DNA of 64,000 bases from Lachnospiraceae bacterium (GTDB taxonomy: Bacteria; Bacillota; Clostridia; Lachnospirales; Lachnospiraceae), in contig JAILEQ010000073.1 in the NCBI GenBank assembly GCA_024687305.1, forward strand, positions 17,144 to 81,143. Direction: 5' to 3'. Below are positions 35,274 to 43,694 of the stretch, piece after piece (position 1 is the first letter of the stretch; each line of letters begins with the position of its first letter). The translations under genes and the position numbers were made by a program. The notes beneath the pieces are model-generated. The model saw only the letters and a list, made by a program, of their open reading frames with translations. It had not been told where the DNA came from and ran no database searches.

Positions 35274-35789
35274 TTATTGATACATTATGTTGCTGAAGGC
35301 TACTTTATAGATGAAGTCTGAGTCGTAAGCCTCCTGAAGTTTAGCAAGTATCTCATTACGCAATGCTTCGGAATTGTCCTTCACTTCTTCAAGTGTATGA
35401 CTGCCGATGACTTCGATGATAATGCTCTTTATAAGGCTGTCCTGAGATGCTATGTTTGCACCGTAGGTTTCGTAATCGGGATGAGTCTTGTTAAGCATGA
35501 GTGAAACGGCAACGATGCAGTAGTGATCCTTTCCGTCTTCGCCCTTTTTAAGCGGTATTGTAAGGTCGTCGGGTATATCATGGGGCTCAAGATCGCTCAG
35601 TTTGATTTCCGTCTCGCCCTCAACTTCCGATTCACCGCCAAGTTCAATATTAAGTACACTTGCAATGCTGGTAACGAGTGCCGATGTCTTCTTGACCGAG
35701 CTCATGGTCGAGAACATCATGATGGATGTGAGCACAAGGTTAACTACCAGAAGTGCCAGTATCAATACCGAGATCAAATTCTTCTTCAT
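35274..35789 (-). CDS. fliL: Flagellar basal body-associated protein FliL
   Basis: The 171-aa protein has one N-terminal transmembrane helix (about residues 5-28) and a periplasm-side stomatin-like FliL domain. The domain includes DHYCIVAVSLMLNKTHPDYE, then IIIEVIGSHTLEEV and YKVAFSNIMYQ at the end. FliL associates with the stator and supports torque. It lies between motB and fliM. An unusual 94-bp gap without a gene follows it before fliM. Identity is by layout and C-terminal motif. Confidence 0.88.
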   Translation of the reverse strand: MKKNLISVLILALLVVNLVLTSIMMFSTMSSVKKTSALVTSIASVLNIELGGESEVEGETEIKLSDLEPHDIPDDLTIPLKKGEDGKDHYCIVAVSLMLNKTHPDYETYGANIASQDSLIKSIIIEVIGSHTLEEVKDNSEALRNEILAKLQEAYDSDFIYKVAFSNIMYQ

Positions 35790-35808
35790 AAGAATTCACT
35801 GCTCCTGT

Positions 35809-36648
35809 TTAATAGTTACTGAGTTCGTGATAGATCTTTATCTCGACGCGACGGTTTCTGTCACGGCCTTCGCTCGTTGAGTTGTCCGCTATTGGCATAT
35901 ACTCACCGCGTCCGGTGTGTTTCATCATCGCAGGATCGAGATTGGTATTCTCTTTAAAGAAATAGAATACCGAAAGCGCGCGGGCGCTTGATAATTCGTC
36001 GTTGTTCGCAAAACGCTTCGATCTTTCGGGAACGTTGTCGGTGTGTCCTTCGATCTCTATCTCGTAGCGTGCGTACTTTTCAAGTATCATTCCCACTTTC
36101 TTAAGCGTGGGTACGATGGAATCCGCAATGTCGGCTGAACCGGGGTTGAACAGGATCGCGCCTTTTAACGAGAGCTGAACATACTGACTGTTGAAATCTA
36201 TCTCAACCTTATCCGCTATGTTGTTTTCGCTTAACGCTTCTTCGATCTGTTCTGCCAGCTGTTCGCTTCTTTCAAGCTTGGCTTTCTCGATCTCTTCCAA
36301 ACTGTCGGAAAGTTCTTTTTCTGCTTCGTTTTGCTCGGAATCAAACTGATCTGCATTGAGATCGTTCTCAGCCATGGCGCCCGTCGAATTGATGTATTTA
36401 TCAAGTTCGTTGAGCTGACTGACTCCGTTACTGATAAGTATGCCGTCGCCTATCGCGGTACTTCCCGCCTGGAATATACTGAAAGTACTTGTGAACGAGG
36501 CTGCTATCTCATCAAATTTCTTTTCATCCACACTGGATGAAGCAAACAGCAATACGAAGAAGCAAAGAAGAAGGTTCATCAGATCGGCGAAGGTATTGAG
36601 CCAGGGCTGGCCGGGACCGCCGTCGGGCTCTTTCTTCTTACGTGCCAT
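35809..36648 (-). CDS. motB: Flagellar stator protein MotB
   Basis: The 279-aa protein has one N-terminal helix with the ion-binding Asp22 in FADLMNLLLCFFVLLF. A coiled linker follows (about residues 90-145), then a C-terminal OmpA-type peptidoglycan-binding domain (about 155-275; EIEGHTDNVPER, ALSVFYFFKE, GRGEYMPIADN, GRDRNRRVEI). Together with MotA it forms the torque-generating ion channel. The coupling ion cannot be decided from this sequence. Its ATG directly follows the motA stop. Confidence 0.95.
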   Translation of the reverse strand: MARKKKEPDGGPGQPWLNTFADLMNLLLCFFVLLFASSSVDEKKFDEIAASFTSTFSIFQAGSTAIGDGILISNGVSQLNELDKYINSTGAMAENDLNADQFDSEQNEAEKELSDSLEEIEKAKLERSEQLAEQIEEALSENNIADKVEIDFNSQYVQLSLKGAILFNPGSADIADSIVPTLKKVGMILEKYARYEIEIEGHTDNVPERSKRFANNDELSSARALSVFYFFKENTNLDPAMMKHTGRGEYMPIADNSTSEGRDRNRRVEIKIYHELSNY

Positions 36649-37452
36649 TTATTCCTCTCCTCCGTCATCAGAGCCGGCGGTTGCTTTACGCTGAACGGGA
36701 GAAAGGAATGATTTAAGTTTTTCCTCGATAACTCTCGGGTTCTCGCCTGCCTGAATTGACAAAAGTCCTTCGATCATTATTTCCTTGACCATCATTTCTT
36801 CCGCGTTGAAGTTCTTCATTTTAAACGACGCGGGGAGGCAGAGCCAGTTAGCGATCATTGAACCGTACAATGTCGTCAGCAAAGCGACTGCCATGGCGGG
36901 ACCGATCTTTGATGAATCTTCCATGTTGTAGAGCATGTTAACAAGTCCTATCAGGGTACCGATCATACCCCAGGCAGGACCCATGGCTGCAAAGCGTTCA
37001 TAAAAGGATACAACTTTATTGTGACGACCCTCAATACTGGCAAGTTCCGTCTCCATGATAGCTCTTACAAGTTCGGGATCGGTTCCGTCAACGATAAGCA
37101 ATATTCCCTTCTTAAGAAACTCGTCGTCAAGATCTCCGGCCGCTTCTTCAAGGGACAAAAGACCTTCCTTACGAGCAACGTTAGAAAGATCTATTATTTT
37201 CTGAATTATTTCCTGTGTATTAACCTTGGGCGATTTGAAAATGAGAGCAAAGGATTTCAGATTGGAGAGAAATTCCTTGAGCTCGTAAGAAGCCATCATA
37301 CAACTGATGGAACCACCGATGGTAATATATACGGATGAAAGGTCGATAAAGTTCGAAATTGCTGAAAAGTCAATTCCGTTTTCTCCGTTAATGATACCAT
37401 ATATAATTAAGCCAAAACACAGCACTAAGCCTAAAATGGAAGCTAAATCCAC
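36649..37452 (-). CDS. motA: Flagellar stator protein MotA
   Basis: The 267-aa protein has four transmembrane helices (about residues 4-21, 33-52, 150-172 and 183-204). A large cytoplasmic loop carries the conserved RHNKVVSFYERFAAMGPAWGMIGTLIGL-like stretch (about 139-167). A late MAVALLTTLYGSMIANWL segment matches the ion-channel helix. MotA forms the pentamer around MotB. It follows flbD by 25 bp. Length is typical. Confidence 0.95.
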   Translation of the reverse strand: MDLASILGLVLCFGLIIYGIINGENGIDFSAISNFIDLSSVYITIGGSISCMMASYELKEFLSNLKSFALIFKSPKVNTQEIIQKIIDLSNVARKEGLLSLEEAAGDLDDEFLKKGILLIVDGTDPELVRAIMETELASIEGRHNKVVSFYERFAAMGPAWGMIGTLIGLVNMLYNMEDSSKIGPAMAVALLTTLYGSMIANWLCLPASFKMKNFNAEEMMVKEIMIEGLLSIQAGENPRVIEEKLKSFLSPVQRKATAGSDDGGEE

Positions 37453-37477
37453 TTATACTCACCCCTGAACTTTACGC

Positions 37478-37663
37478 TTAATTCGCATAAAATTCCTTTC
37501 TATACGATTTTACAAGATTTCTCAGTTCTTGTCTACTTTCTTTTACAATTAATTTGCGCCCTGTGGTCATTGTTATGACCGTATCCGGGGTCTCCTCGAT
37601 TATCTCGATAAAGCGCTCGTTTATATCCACTTTTACCCCATTTAGCTTCGTAACCTCTATCAT
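37478..37663 (-). CDS. flbD: Flagellar protein FlbD (SwrD-like)
   Basis: The 61-aa protein matches the FlbD family: MIEVTKLNG, then NERFIEIIEETPDTVITMTTG, and a final V-sx-RxE segment. In Bacillus the orthologue SwrD increases stator-driven torque for swarming. Its position between flgE and motA is the usual one. GGAGG lies upstream of the ATG. Confidence 0.92.
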   Translation of the reverse strand: MIEVTKLNGVKVDINERFIEIIEETPDTVITMTTGRKLIVKESRQELRNLVKSYRKEFYAN

Positions 37664-37782
37664 ACCTTACCTCCTGAAACAGATTATTAGAAACACCTGT
37701 TTTTGTAGCCGTGTGATAAACGCCAAAACGAGCAGAGGACATACGTCCCCCACTCAGAGCAAACTATTGTTAAAACGTCTTT

Positions 37783-37814
37783 AACCCACCGCCCTTTCGG
37801 GCCGTGGGTTAATA
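37783..37814 (-). other. GC-rich intercistronic hairpin after flgE
   Basis: A 14-bp stem with one C-C mismatch (TTAACCCACCGCCC with GGGCCGTGGGTTAA) closes a 4-nt loop. It lies 8 bp after the flgE stop in the 158-bp gap before flbD. Only a short interrupted T-run follows on the minus strand, so it is probably a leaky terminator or an mRNA-protecting hairpin that sets the hook-to-stator gene ratio. Confidence 0.55.
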
Positions 37815-37821
37815 TCAATGA

Positions 37822-39528
37822 TTATCTCTTAAGGTTTACAAGTTCTTCAAGCATGGTATCGGATACGGTGATGATACGGCTGTTTGCCTGGAAACCACGC
37901 TGTGTGGTGATCATTTCGGTAAACTCTGCGGAGAGGTCTACGTTACTCATTTCCAGAACACCTGTTGTCATATATCCGCCAGAAGCTGTGATATCAACGC
38001 CGACGCCGTCAAACTCGCCGGAGTTAAGACTTGCGGAATAAAGGTTCTCGCCTGCTTTTTCAAGACCTGCGGCATTTGCAAATTCAGCAACTGCGATCTG
38101 TCCGAGAAGCTGGGTCATACCGTTGTCGTATGAAGCATAGATCATACCGTTTGTCTGAACGGTAATACCGCTCATGTTACCGAGTCTTCTACCGGTTCCG
38201 AGGCCTTTGGTGTCACCGCTTACCGCAGCGATGGTGGAAGTACCGGAGTTGTTGTACATGTTTGATGCGGACCAGTCCATCTCGATATCGGAGAACTTTT
38301 CAAGCGGAGTTCCGTCAGTAAGCTGAGTTGCAAAATCAAGAGTGATGAACTTTTCGCCGTCGATATCTTTAAAGTAACCGTTGTTGGTATCGTATGTGAG
38401 CTTCGATCCGTTAACTTCTTTTTTGTCGATGGTAAGCGTACCGTCGTTGTAATTAATGGTGATCTGCTTAAGAGCTGCGATATCTTCATCCGAAAATCCG
38501 TAAGTGCCCTGTAACTGAGCCTTCAATGTTGCATCAGCTCCACCCGAAAGATCCCATGTTACCGACTCGATGGTAGTGCCGTCTTCTTTATAGTTGACCG
38601 TAACGGGTGCTGCCGTGGTCGTAGGAAGAGTCCAGGGTGTGACAGTAGCCGGATCTGTGGATGTATCTGCCCAGTTAATGGTACCGGCCGTAGGTACGTT
38701 TGAGGTGGGAAGCATACTCTTTGCAACGCTTACATTCGCTTCGAAAGTTGTTCCGACTTTAACGATATCCGAAAGAACGGTTCCGGGATACTGTTCGGTG
38801 ATCGAGTGCATCTTGCCGTCTGTTCCCTTTGAAAGAATATCGTCAAGCTGTACGTAGTAAACGCCGTCATCAAGGGTTGAATGTACGGAGAATTTGGCTG
38901 TATAAGAATAACCGAGGTTATCGTAGAAGCTGAGTGACAAAGCGCGGCCCGCTTCTGTTGCGGCATCCTCATCGTTCTTATCCATGATACCCGCAACATA
39001 AGATTTCTCTGTTGCTTCGGGTTCGCAGACGAGTTTTTCGGCGCTCATGATCCTTAAAGGTTCTACGGTATCTTTTCTGATCGTTCCGGTAGTATCGTCA
39101 ACGCCCCAGCCCATTACGTTGTAACCGTTACTTGTCATAACAAGGTTACCTACCGCATCGACCGTGAAAGCGCCCGCACGTGTAAAGTAATTGTCATTAC
39201 CGTCTGAAACTATGAAGAATGACTGTCCTGTGATACAAATATCGAAGGGGTTACCTGTTGTCTGGGTGGCACCCTGTGAAGAAATAGCTGTATTGATGGC
39301 TGCGGACTGAACACCGAGACCTATCTGTCTGGCGTTGGTACCGCCGGTACCCGTAAGATCGTTGGGTCCGCTGGATTTCTGAGTTGTCTGATACATCAAT
39401 TCACTGAAGGTGATGGAACTTGACTTGTAAGCAACAGTGTTAACGTTTGCGATGTTGTTACCGATAACATCCATCTTGGTCTGGTGTGTTTTAAGTCCCG
39501 ACACGCCAGAGTACATTGATCTCATCAT
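37822..39528 (-). CDS. flgE: Flagellar hook protein FlgE
   Basis: The 568-aa protein has the rod/hook N-terminal motif MRSMYSGVSGLKTHQTKMDV and GNNIANVNTVAYKS. The central variable D1-D2 hook region carries a Thr/Pro-rich insert (about residues 265-320). The C-terminus has the conserved VDLSAEFTEMITTQRGFQAN and RIITVSDTMLEELVNL motifs. It polymerises into the hook. AGGAGG lies 9 bp before the first of two adjacent ATG codons. The order after flgD and TIGR02530 is typical. Confidence 0.96.
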   Translation of the reverse strand: MMRSMYSGVSGLKTHQTKMDVIGNNIANVNTVAYKSSSITFSELMYQTTQKSSGPNDLTGTGGTNARQIGLGVQSAAINTAISSQGATQTTGNPFDICITGQSFFIVSDGNDNYFTRAGAFTVDAVGNLVMTSNGYNVMGWGVDDTTGTIRKDTVEPLRIMSAEKLVCEPEATEKSYVAGIMDKNDEDAATEAGRALSLSFYDNLGYSYTAKFSVHSTLDDGVYYVQLDDILSKGTDGKMHSITEQYPGTVLSDIVKVGTTFEANVSVAKSMLPTSNVPTAGTINWADTSTDPATVTPWTLPTTTAAPVTVNYKEDGTTIESVTWDLSGGADATLKAQLQGTYGFSDEDIAALKQITINYNDGTLTIDKKEVNGSKLTYDTNNGYFKDIDGEKFITLDFATQLTDGTPLEKFSDIEMDWSASNMYNNSGTSTIAAVSGDTKGLGTGRRLGNMSGITVQTNGMIYASYDNGMTQLLGQIAVAEFANAAGLEKAGENLYSASLNSGEFDGVGVDITASGGYMTTGVLEMSNVDLSAEFTEMITTQRGFQANSRIITVSDTMLEELVNLKR

Positions 39529-39607
39529 AATGAATGACCTCCTGAAAATCTGCAGTAATCTTTGACTTCTTCTGTCAGTCGGAAGTCTTAGCCTCCAAAA
39601 GGTCCGG

Positions 39608-40006
39608 CTAAACTATTACTGCTCCGTCTATATTGGTGAATACATTGTCTTCGGAATCCGTCCTATCCAATGCGGTTACTACTGTGTTGTTGGGAACGTT
39701 TACTATAAAAGCAAGCGAGTCAACAATCACCAAAGATTCTTTGATTCCTTTCTCAGAAGCTTTTCTTGCGGCATCGTTTAAGCGAATCATCTGTTCGTCG
39801 GATAATGCTATGTTTCTTTCTTCGAGTCTTCCGGCTGCATGCTTGGAAAATCGAAGATCCTGTCTGGGGATCATTATCTGCGACTTCTGTTTTAATATGT
39901 CATTAAAACTGATCTCCTGCGCTTTTGCTTTGCCTGATACTTTTCCGGCCAGGTAAGTATCTTTAACCTGTTCTATCGAAAGAAAACCGTTCTTTTGAAC
40001 ATCCAT
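39608..40006 (-). CDS. TIGR02530 family flagellar operon protein
   Basis: The 132-aa protein has the conserved FSKHAAGRLEERNIALSDEQ segment and the C-terminal SLAFIVNVPNNTVVTALDR, which mark TIGR02530 flagellar operon proteins. They sit between flgD and flgE in Firmicutes. The role is not well defined; assistance in hook assembly is suggested by position. Length is normal. Confidence 0.88.
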   Translation of the reverse strand: MDVQKNGFLSIEQVKDTYLAGKVSGKAKAQEISFNDILKQKSQIMIPRQDLRFSKHAAGRLEERNIALSDEQMIRLNDAARKASEKGIKESLVIVDSLAFIVNVPNNTVVTALDRTDSEDNVFTNIDGAVIV

Positions 40007-40021
40007 GTCGATCTCCTTTCT

Positions 40022-40720
40022 TTATGCATCCGGGCCCGATTCGGGATCGGCTGCGGGTACTGTGGCTTCAGCCGCGAGTTTAAGTTCGTGAACTCTTTCC
40101 TCGTATGATTTAAGTAAGTTGACCGCGTCTTCCGAAATGAAACCTTTCTGATAAGCATTCATCTCATCATAGGTCTGTCTTAACGATCCGATCGCGTCTT
40201 CATACTCAAGAGTCAAGTCTCTTAAATCCGGAAGTGAAGCAAGAGCCGTTACAAATTTCTTGCCGAGATTGTAAGCCTGTGAATATTCCGCATCGATGAC
40301 CTGGTAAACATCGTCTACCGAGTAAAGTTCTTCATCGATCGAAATGTAGGCTTTGTTGCCTTCGTAAACCACATAATCGACGATGCCCTGAGCATATTCC
40401 GTATTGCCGGTCTGAGAATTTGTTACCTTACAGATAACTTCCTGACCAACCAATGTGCCTGCTCTTTGGAAACTCATCGTAGCCGAAAGGTTCTGCATCT
40501 CTTCAAGCTGTGAGAATGTAGCGAGCTGTGAGATGTATTCGGTATTATCGGTGGGCTCGAGCGGATCCTGGTATTTCATCTGAGCTACCAAGAGCTGCAG
40601 GAAAGCATCTTTGTCGAGGTTTGAAGAACTGTTTGCTTTCTCGGAAGAAAGTGAAATGGATGACGCCGTTGACTTTTGGATCTCGCCGTCTTTAACCAGT
40701 GCTGAAATGTTGTTTGCCAT
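40022..40720 (-). CDS. flgD: Flagellar hook capping/scaffold protein FlgD
   Basis: The 232-aa protein has the FlgD N-terminal signature LDKDAFLQLLVAQMKYQDPLEP-like stretch (about residues 34-56), then TEYISQLATFSQLEEM and TLVGQEV. A long C-terminal helical tail rich in Glu replaces the Ig/tudor-type domains seen in enterobacterial FlgD. It caps the growing hook and lets FlgE subunits add. It follows fliK by 22 bp. Confidence 0.92.
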   Translation of the reverse strand: MANNISALVKDGEIQKSTASSISLSSEKANSSSNLDKDAFLQLLVAQMKYQDPLEPTDNTEYISQLATFSQLEEMQNLSATMSFQRAGTLVGQEVICKVTNSQTGNTEYAQGIVDYVVYEGNKAYISIDEELYSVDDVYQVIDAEYSQAYNLGKKFVTALASLPDLRDLTLEYEDAIGSLRQTYDEMNAYQKGFISEDAVNLLKSYEERVHELKLAAEATVPAADPESGPDA

Positions 40721-40742
40721 GTTGTTCCTCCGTTCTTAGTTC

Positions 40743-42182
40743 CTAAACCGTGTAGTCTATGGTGTTTCCGTTCTGTCTCATGATGTCTTGTCTTAAGATG
40801 TCTTCATCTTCAAGTTCTGTCTCATCCTCTGCGTCAAGATTAAGTCTTCGAACCGCTCTCGATCTTGTCTGCTGTTCTTCGTTTCTTCTTTCGCTGTCGG
40901 AGAGATTTCTTTCAAATTCGTGGCTTCCTACCATTACTTCGACCGCTTCCACCGTTACACCTTTGGCTTCGAGTGTTTCTCTTAACACCAATGCCTGGCT
41001 TTCGATGATTGCTTTCACCGATTCGTTCTGAGCTATGAACTGTGCTGTCATCGCTCCTTCGTGATTTGCCGAAATCCTTACGCTGACGTTTCCAAGTGAT
41101 TCGGGGTGAAGTCTTAAGCTGATCTCTGTGGTCTCGGGTGTTGCCTCAACTCTGATACTTTCGGTTATCTGATCGATGATCGCTTTTGCGTCGACTTCGG
41201 TATAAACCGTTGTGACTTCTTTTGCATTTAACGCCTCTCTCGTTTTATCGATAAGATTCTGTGTAAATGTAACGATCGGCTCTTTGACCTCGTGCTCATC
41301 GTTTAAAGGTTTTGCCGTTTCTGTTTTGACGGTCTGTGAAAGATCTTCGTTCGAGTTCTGTTCTTTCGCATTTGTTTCATTTAAGACCAGAGCTTTCGAA
41401 ACATTAAGTTCTTCTTTGGGTTCCTCGATCTGTGAAACCTCTTCGTTCTTAACTTCTCTGCTTTCGGATCTTGCTTCAAAACTTTTAACGTTGATCTCGA
41501 TCACGGGAGTTTCGTTCTCTTCTTCGATCGGAAGCTCTGTATCGATAGGATTTTCTTCAGCGGGTATTACGGATGTTTCCTTGAGTACCGCTTCGAAAAC
41601 TTCGGGATCGATATCAAGATCTTCTTCAAGGTTCGGAAGAATCTCTTCAACCGTCTTTGTGATCTCTCCGATCGCATCGTATAGTTCTGCGTTCGTTACC
41701 AAACTTATCGCTCCTTCGGCATCGGAAAGTTCAATGGCTATCTCGGGGATCGTCTCCGGAATGAGAAGTGCCGTCTGTGTGAGACCGAGAATGGCAAGTG
41801 CCTCTGTGATCTCTTCCTCTGTCACGTCGAGTTCTTCTTCGATCTTTAAGATCACGGATTCGACTGCCTCTTTCAAGGTGTCCACATCAGTTTCCTCAAC
41901 AGGTCTTTCTTCGAAGTTGTTTTCGCCTGTGACTTTGGAGTTTTGTGTGTCATCCGCGGGCTTCACCGAATCTTTGACCGCTTCGTTGACTTTCTCGGGC
42001 TTACGTGCACTGACCTTGCCGCTTTCATCGGAAAGTTTTTCGGGTTCTGCGTTCGCAGCATCCTTTGAAGAATTCATGAAGCTTGAAAAATCGGCTTTTT
42101 CAACCTTTGCGGAAGACATCTGTGAATACGCAAGTAACGCTGTGGCGCTGTCCTGGGTATTCATAACCTGGTTACTGGTCAT
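40743..42182 (-). CDS. fliK: Flagellar hook-length control protein FliK
   Basis: The ATG at 42180-42182 is used because GAGGAGG lies 6 bp upstream; the frame reaching 42248 reads through the intergenic repeats. The product is 479 aa. The N-terminal two-thirds is an acidic, Glu/Thr/Val-rich, low-complexity ruler. The conserved C-terminal domain is at about residues 345-425 (ISLRLHPESLGNVSVRISAN, then LRETLEAKGVTVEAVEV). FliK measures the hook and triggers FlhB to switch substrate. The call rests on this domain and on gene order. Confidence 0.93.
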   Translation of the reverse strand: MTSNQVMNTQDSATALLAYSQMSSAKVEKADFSSFMNSSKDAANAEPEKLSDESGKVSARKPEKVNEAVKDSVKPADDTQNSKVTGENNFEERPVEETDVDTLKEAVESVILKIEEELDVTEEEITEALAILGLTQTALLIPETIPEIAIELSDAEGAISLVTNAELYDAIGEITKTVEEILPNLEEDLDIDPEVFEAVLKETSVIPAEENPIDTELPIEEENETPVIEINVKSFEARSESREVKNEEVSQIEEPKEELNVSKALVLNETNAKEQNSNEDLSQTVKTETAKPLNDEHEVKEPIVTFTQNLIDKTREALNAKEVTTVYTEVDAKAIIDQITESIRVEATPETTEISLRLHPESLGNVSVRISANHEGAMTAQFIAQNESVKAIIESQALVLRETLEAKGVTVEAVEVMVGSHEFERNLSDSERRNEEQQTRSRAVRRLNLDAEDETELEDEDILRQDIMRQNGNTIDYTV

Positions 42183-42348
42183 TTTGTTCCTCCTCTCTTC
42201 AGTTATCAATGTGCTTGCCGATGCACCACCGTGCGCGGCGCAATGCATATCGCAAGCGATATGCGTTTGTGATGGTTCCTCGAATATCTTAGAAAGATTT
42301 TCGTTTGACCCCTCACTATATAATTTATCGGTTGGACCGATACTATTC
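42183..42348. other. Intergenic gap before fliK with hairpin elements
   Basis: This 166-bp gap is one of the largest in the operon and has no credible ORF. It holds a 7-bp hairpin at 42326-42342 just after the motE-like gene. A 9-bp inverted repeat lies at 42245-42264 (GCATATCGC with GCGATATGC), followed on the transcript by GC-rich GCGCCGCGC and GTGC/GCAC elements. A similar GCATAT hairpin lies before lepA at 60318-60338. They may be a dispersed intergenic repeat or RNA-processing sites. Confidence 0.5.
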
Positions 42349-43215
42349 TTAACCCTCGGGGTCCATAATTTTTGTTAATTTTGCGGCAACAGTTTTATCC
42401 ATTACTCCGAGGATCTTTCCTCTTGTATCGGAATCCATTACCCAAAGTATCCTTGCCGCAAGCTGGAGGTCGTCGGTCATGGCTTCGAATATCGCAGCGG
42501 CTTCTTTGGGCTTCATTGCAGCATAGGCCGCAGCGTAATTTTTGACTTCCTCGTCCTCTTCGAGCTGTCTTATCACCTGCTTGTACAAAGCTTCCGCCGT
42601 AGCCGGATCCATCTCCTGATAGAATTTGGTGTATTCCTCGGGGCCGGGCCCTTTGTCGGAGTAAACGACCTCTTCGTAAAACTGCTCTTTTATGCGTTGG
42701 AACTCGATCTGCATATTTTCAAATTCCTTAAGACGGGCAACTTCCTTCTTAAGGTCTTCAAGTTCCGTGGAATCATACGAGTTCACTTCCTGCGCATGCT
42801 CAAGTTCGAGTTCAAGAACCTTTATGTAATCAACCGCTTCTTTAAGGCTCTTGTAACCGCCGATCGCACTCTCCTCGGGAACTTCGGTGTCTCCCGAATT
42901 GGGAAGTATCTTATTTACGACCGGAACGTCCTTAAGCAAAGGAGTCAGTATTTCCGATCCGAAATGCCACACGTCCAGCTTGACGATAAGACAAAGAATG
43001 GCAAGCCATATGAAAACTATGACTACGGTAATAAAAAACGATGAGACTCCGCCGCCCGATTCTTCTTCGTCTTCGATCTCAGCTTCGCGCTTCGATATCT
43101 CTTTGGCACGCTTTTTTATTTCCTGCTTTTGCTTTTTTTCTTCGGCTTTAAGCTTTTTGCGCTCTTCTTTTATTTTTTTCTTTTCCGCTGCCGCGGGATT
43201 GTCGTTCGCTGCCAT
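42349..43215 (-). CDS. MotE/YlxF-like protein with MgtE N-like domain
   Basis: The 288-aa protein has a highly charged Lys/Glu N-terminus (about residues 9-50) and one transmembrane helix (about 58-82). A coiled coil (about 120-175) and a C-terminal MgtE intracellular-N-like domain (about 190-285; MKPKEAAAIFEAMTDDLQLA and ILWVMDSDTRGKILGVMD) follow. Proteins of this layout (YlxF, MotE) sit between fliJ and fliK in Firmicutes and may act as motor or export chaperones. Function here is inferred from place and domain. Confidence 0.85.
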   Translation of the reverse strand: MAANDNPAAAEKKKIKEERKKLKAEEKKQKQEIKKRAKEISKREAEIEDEEESGGGVSSFFITVVIVFIWLAILCLIVKLDVWHFGSEILTPLLKDVPVVNKILPNSGDTEVPEESAIGGYKSLKEAVDYIKVLELELEHAQEVNSYDSTELEDLKKEVARLKEFENMQIEFQRIKEQFYEEVVYSDKGPGPEEYTKFYQEMDPATAEALYKQVIRQLEEDEEVKNYAAAYAAMKPKEAAAIFEAMTDDLQLAARILWVMDSDTRGKILGVMDKTVAAKLTKIMDPEG

Positions 43216-43226
43216 ATCTGGTCCTC

Positions 43227-43694
43227 TTATCTGTCCGCGCCGGTTGCTTCAAGCTGTCTTCTTGAGTAGACGAAACTGTTGTGTTCGTCGTTTTCGACGC
43301 CTTCTTTATGGTTTTCTTCGGCCATGAATTCTTCGAATGCTTTCTCTCTGAGCTTCTCGTACATCTTGCGCTCTTTTATCGCTTCGACGAGTTTGAGCCT
43401 TTCCTCCTCGAGAGCATCCTCGGCCCTTTTCACTGCCTGTCGCTGGTCGACTATGTATTCTTTTATCCGGACTATCGATTCTTCGTTGTCCAAAATATCC
43501 TGTAAGACCAGATTGCTGTCTCGAAGGTGTCTTCCTTCATCTTCGTAAAAAGAAAGACGGTCCATAAGCCCTGCCAGTTTAAGTTCTTCGTCGTCCAGTC
43601 TTCTTCTGGCCGCGGCAAAGCTGAGTTTCTGCTGCTCTTCCAGTCTTAACTTGATATTGAGTACGCTTTGAAGTCTGAATACAAACCTTGCCAT
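43227..43694 (-). CDS. fliJ: Flagellar export protein FliJ
   Basis: The 155-aa protein is almost wholly charged coiled coil, from FRLQSVLNIKLRLEEQQKL to the C-terminus. FliJ is a coiled-coil stalk protein of the export ATPase and a chaperone escort. Sequence identity is low across the family, so the call rests on length, coiled coil, the N-terminal FRLQ-VLN motif and overlap with fliI (the stop and start share one base in TAATG). Confidence 0.88.
   Translation of the reverse strand: MARFVFRLQSVLNIKLRLEEQQKLSFAAARRRLDDEELKLAGLMDRLSFYEDEGRHLRDSNLVLQDILDNEESIVRIKEYIVDQRQAVKRAEDALEEERLKLVEAIKERKMYEKLREKAFEEFMAEENHKEGVENDEHNSFVYSRRQLEATGADR

Noticed and set aside
41212..42378. A 388-codon open frame on the plus strand opposite fliK
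   Set aside because: It is antisense to a gene with a conserved C-terminal domain and strong ribosome site. Its composition (Ser/Phe/Val-rich) is what complementing a Glu/Lys-rich gene gives.
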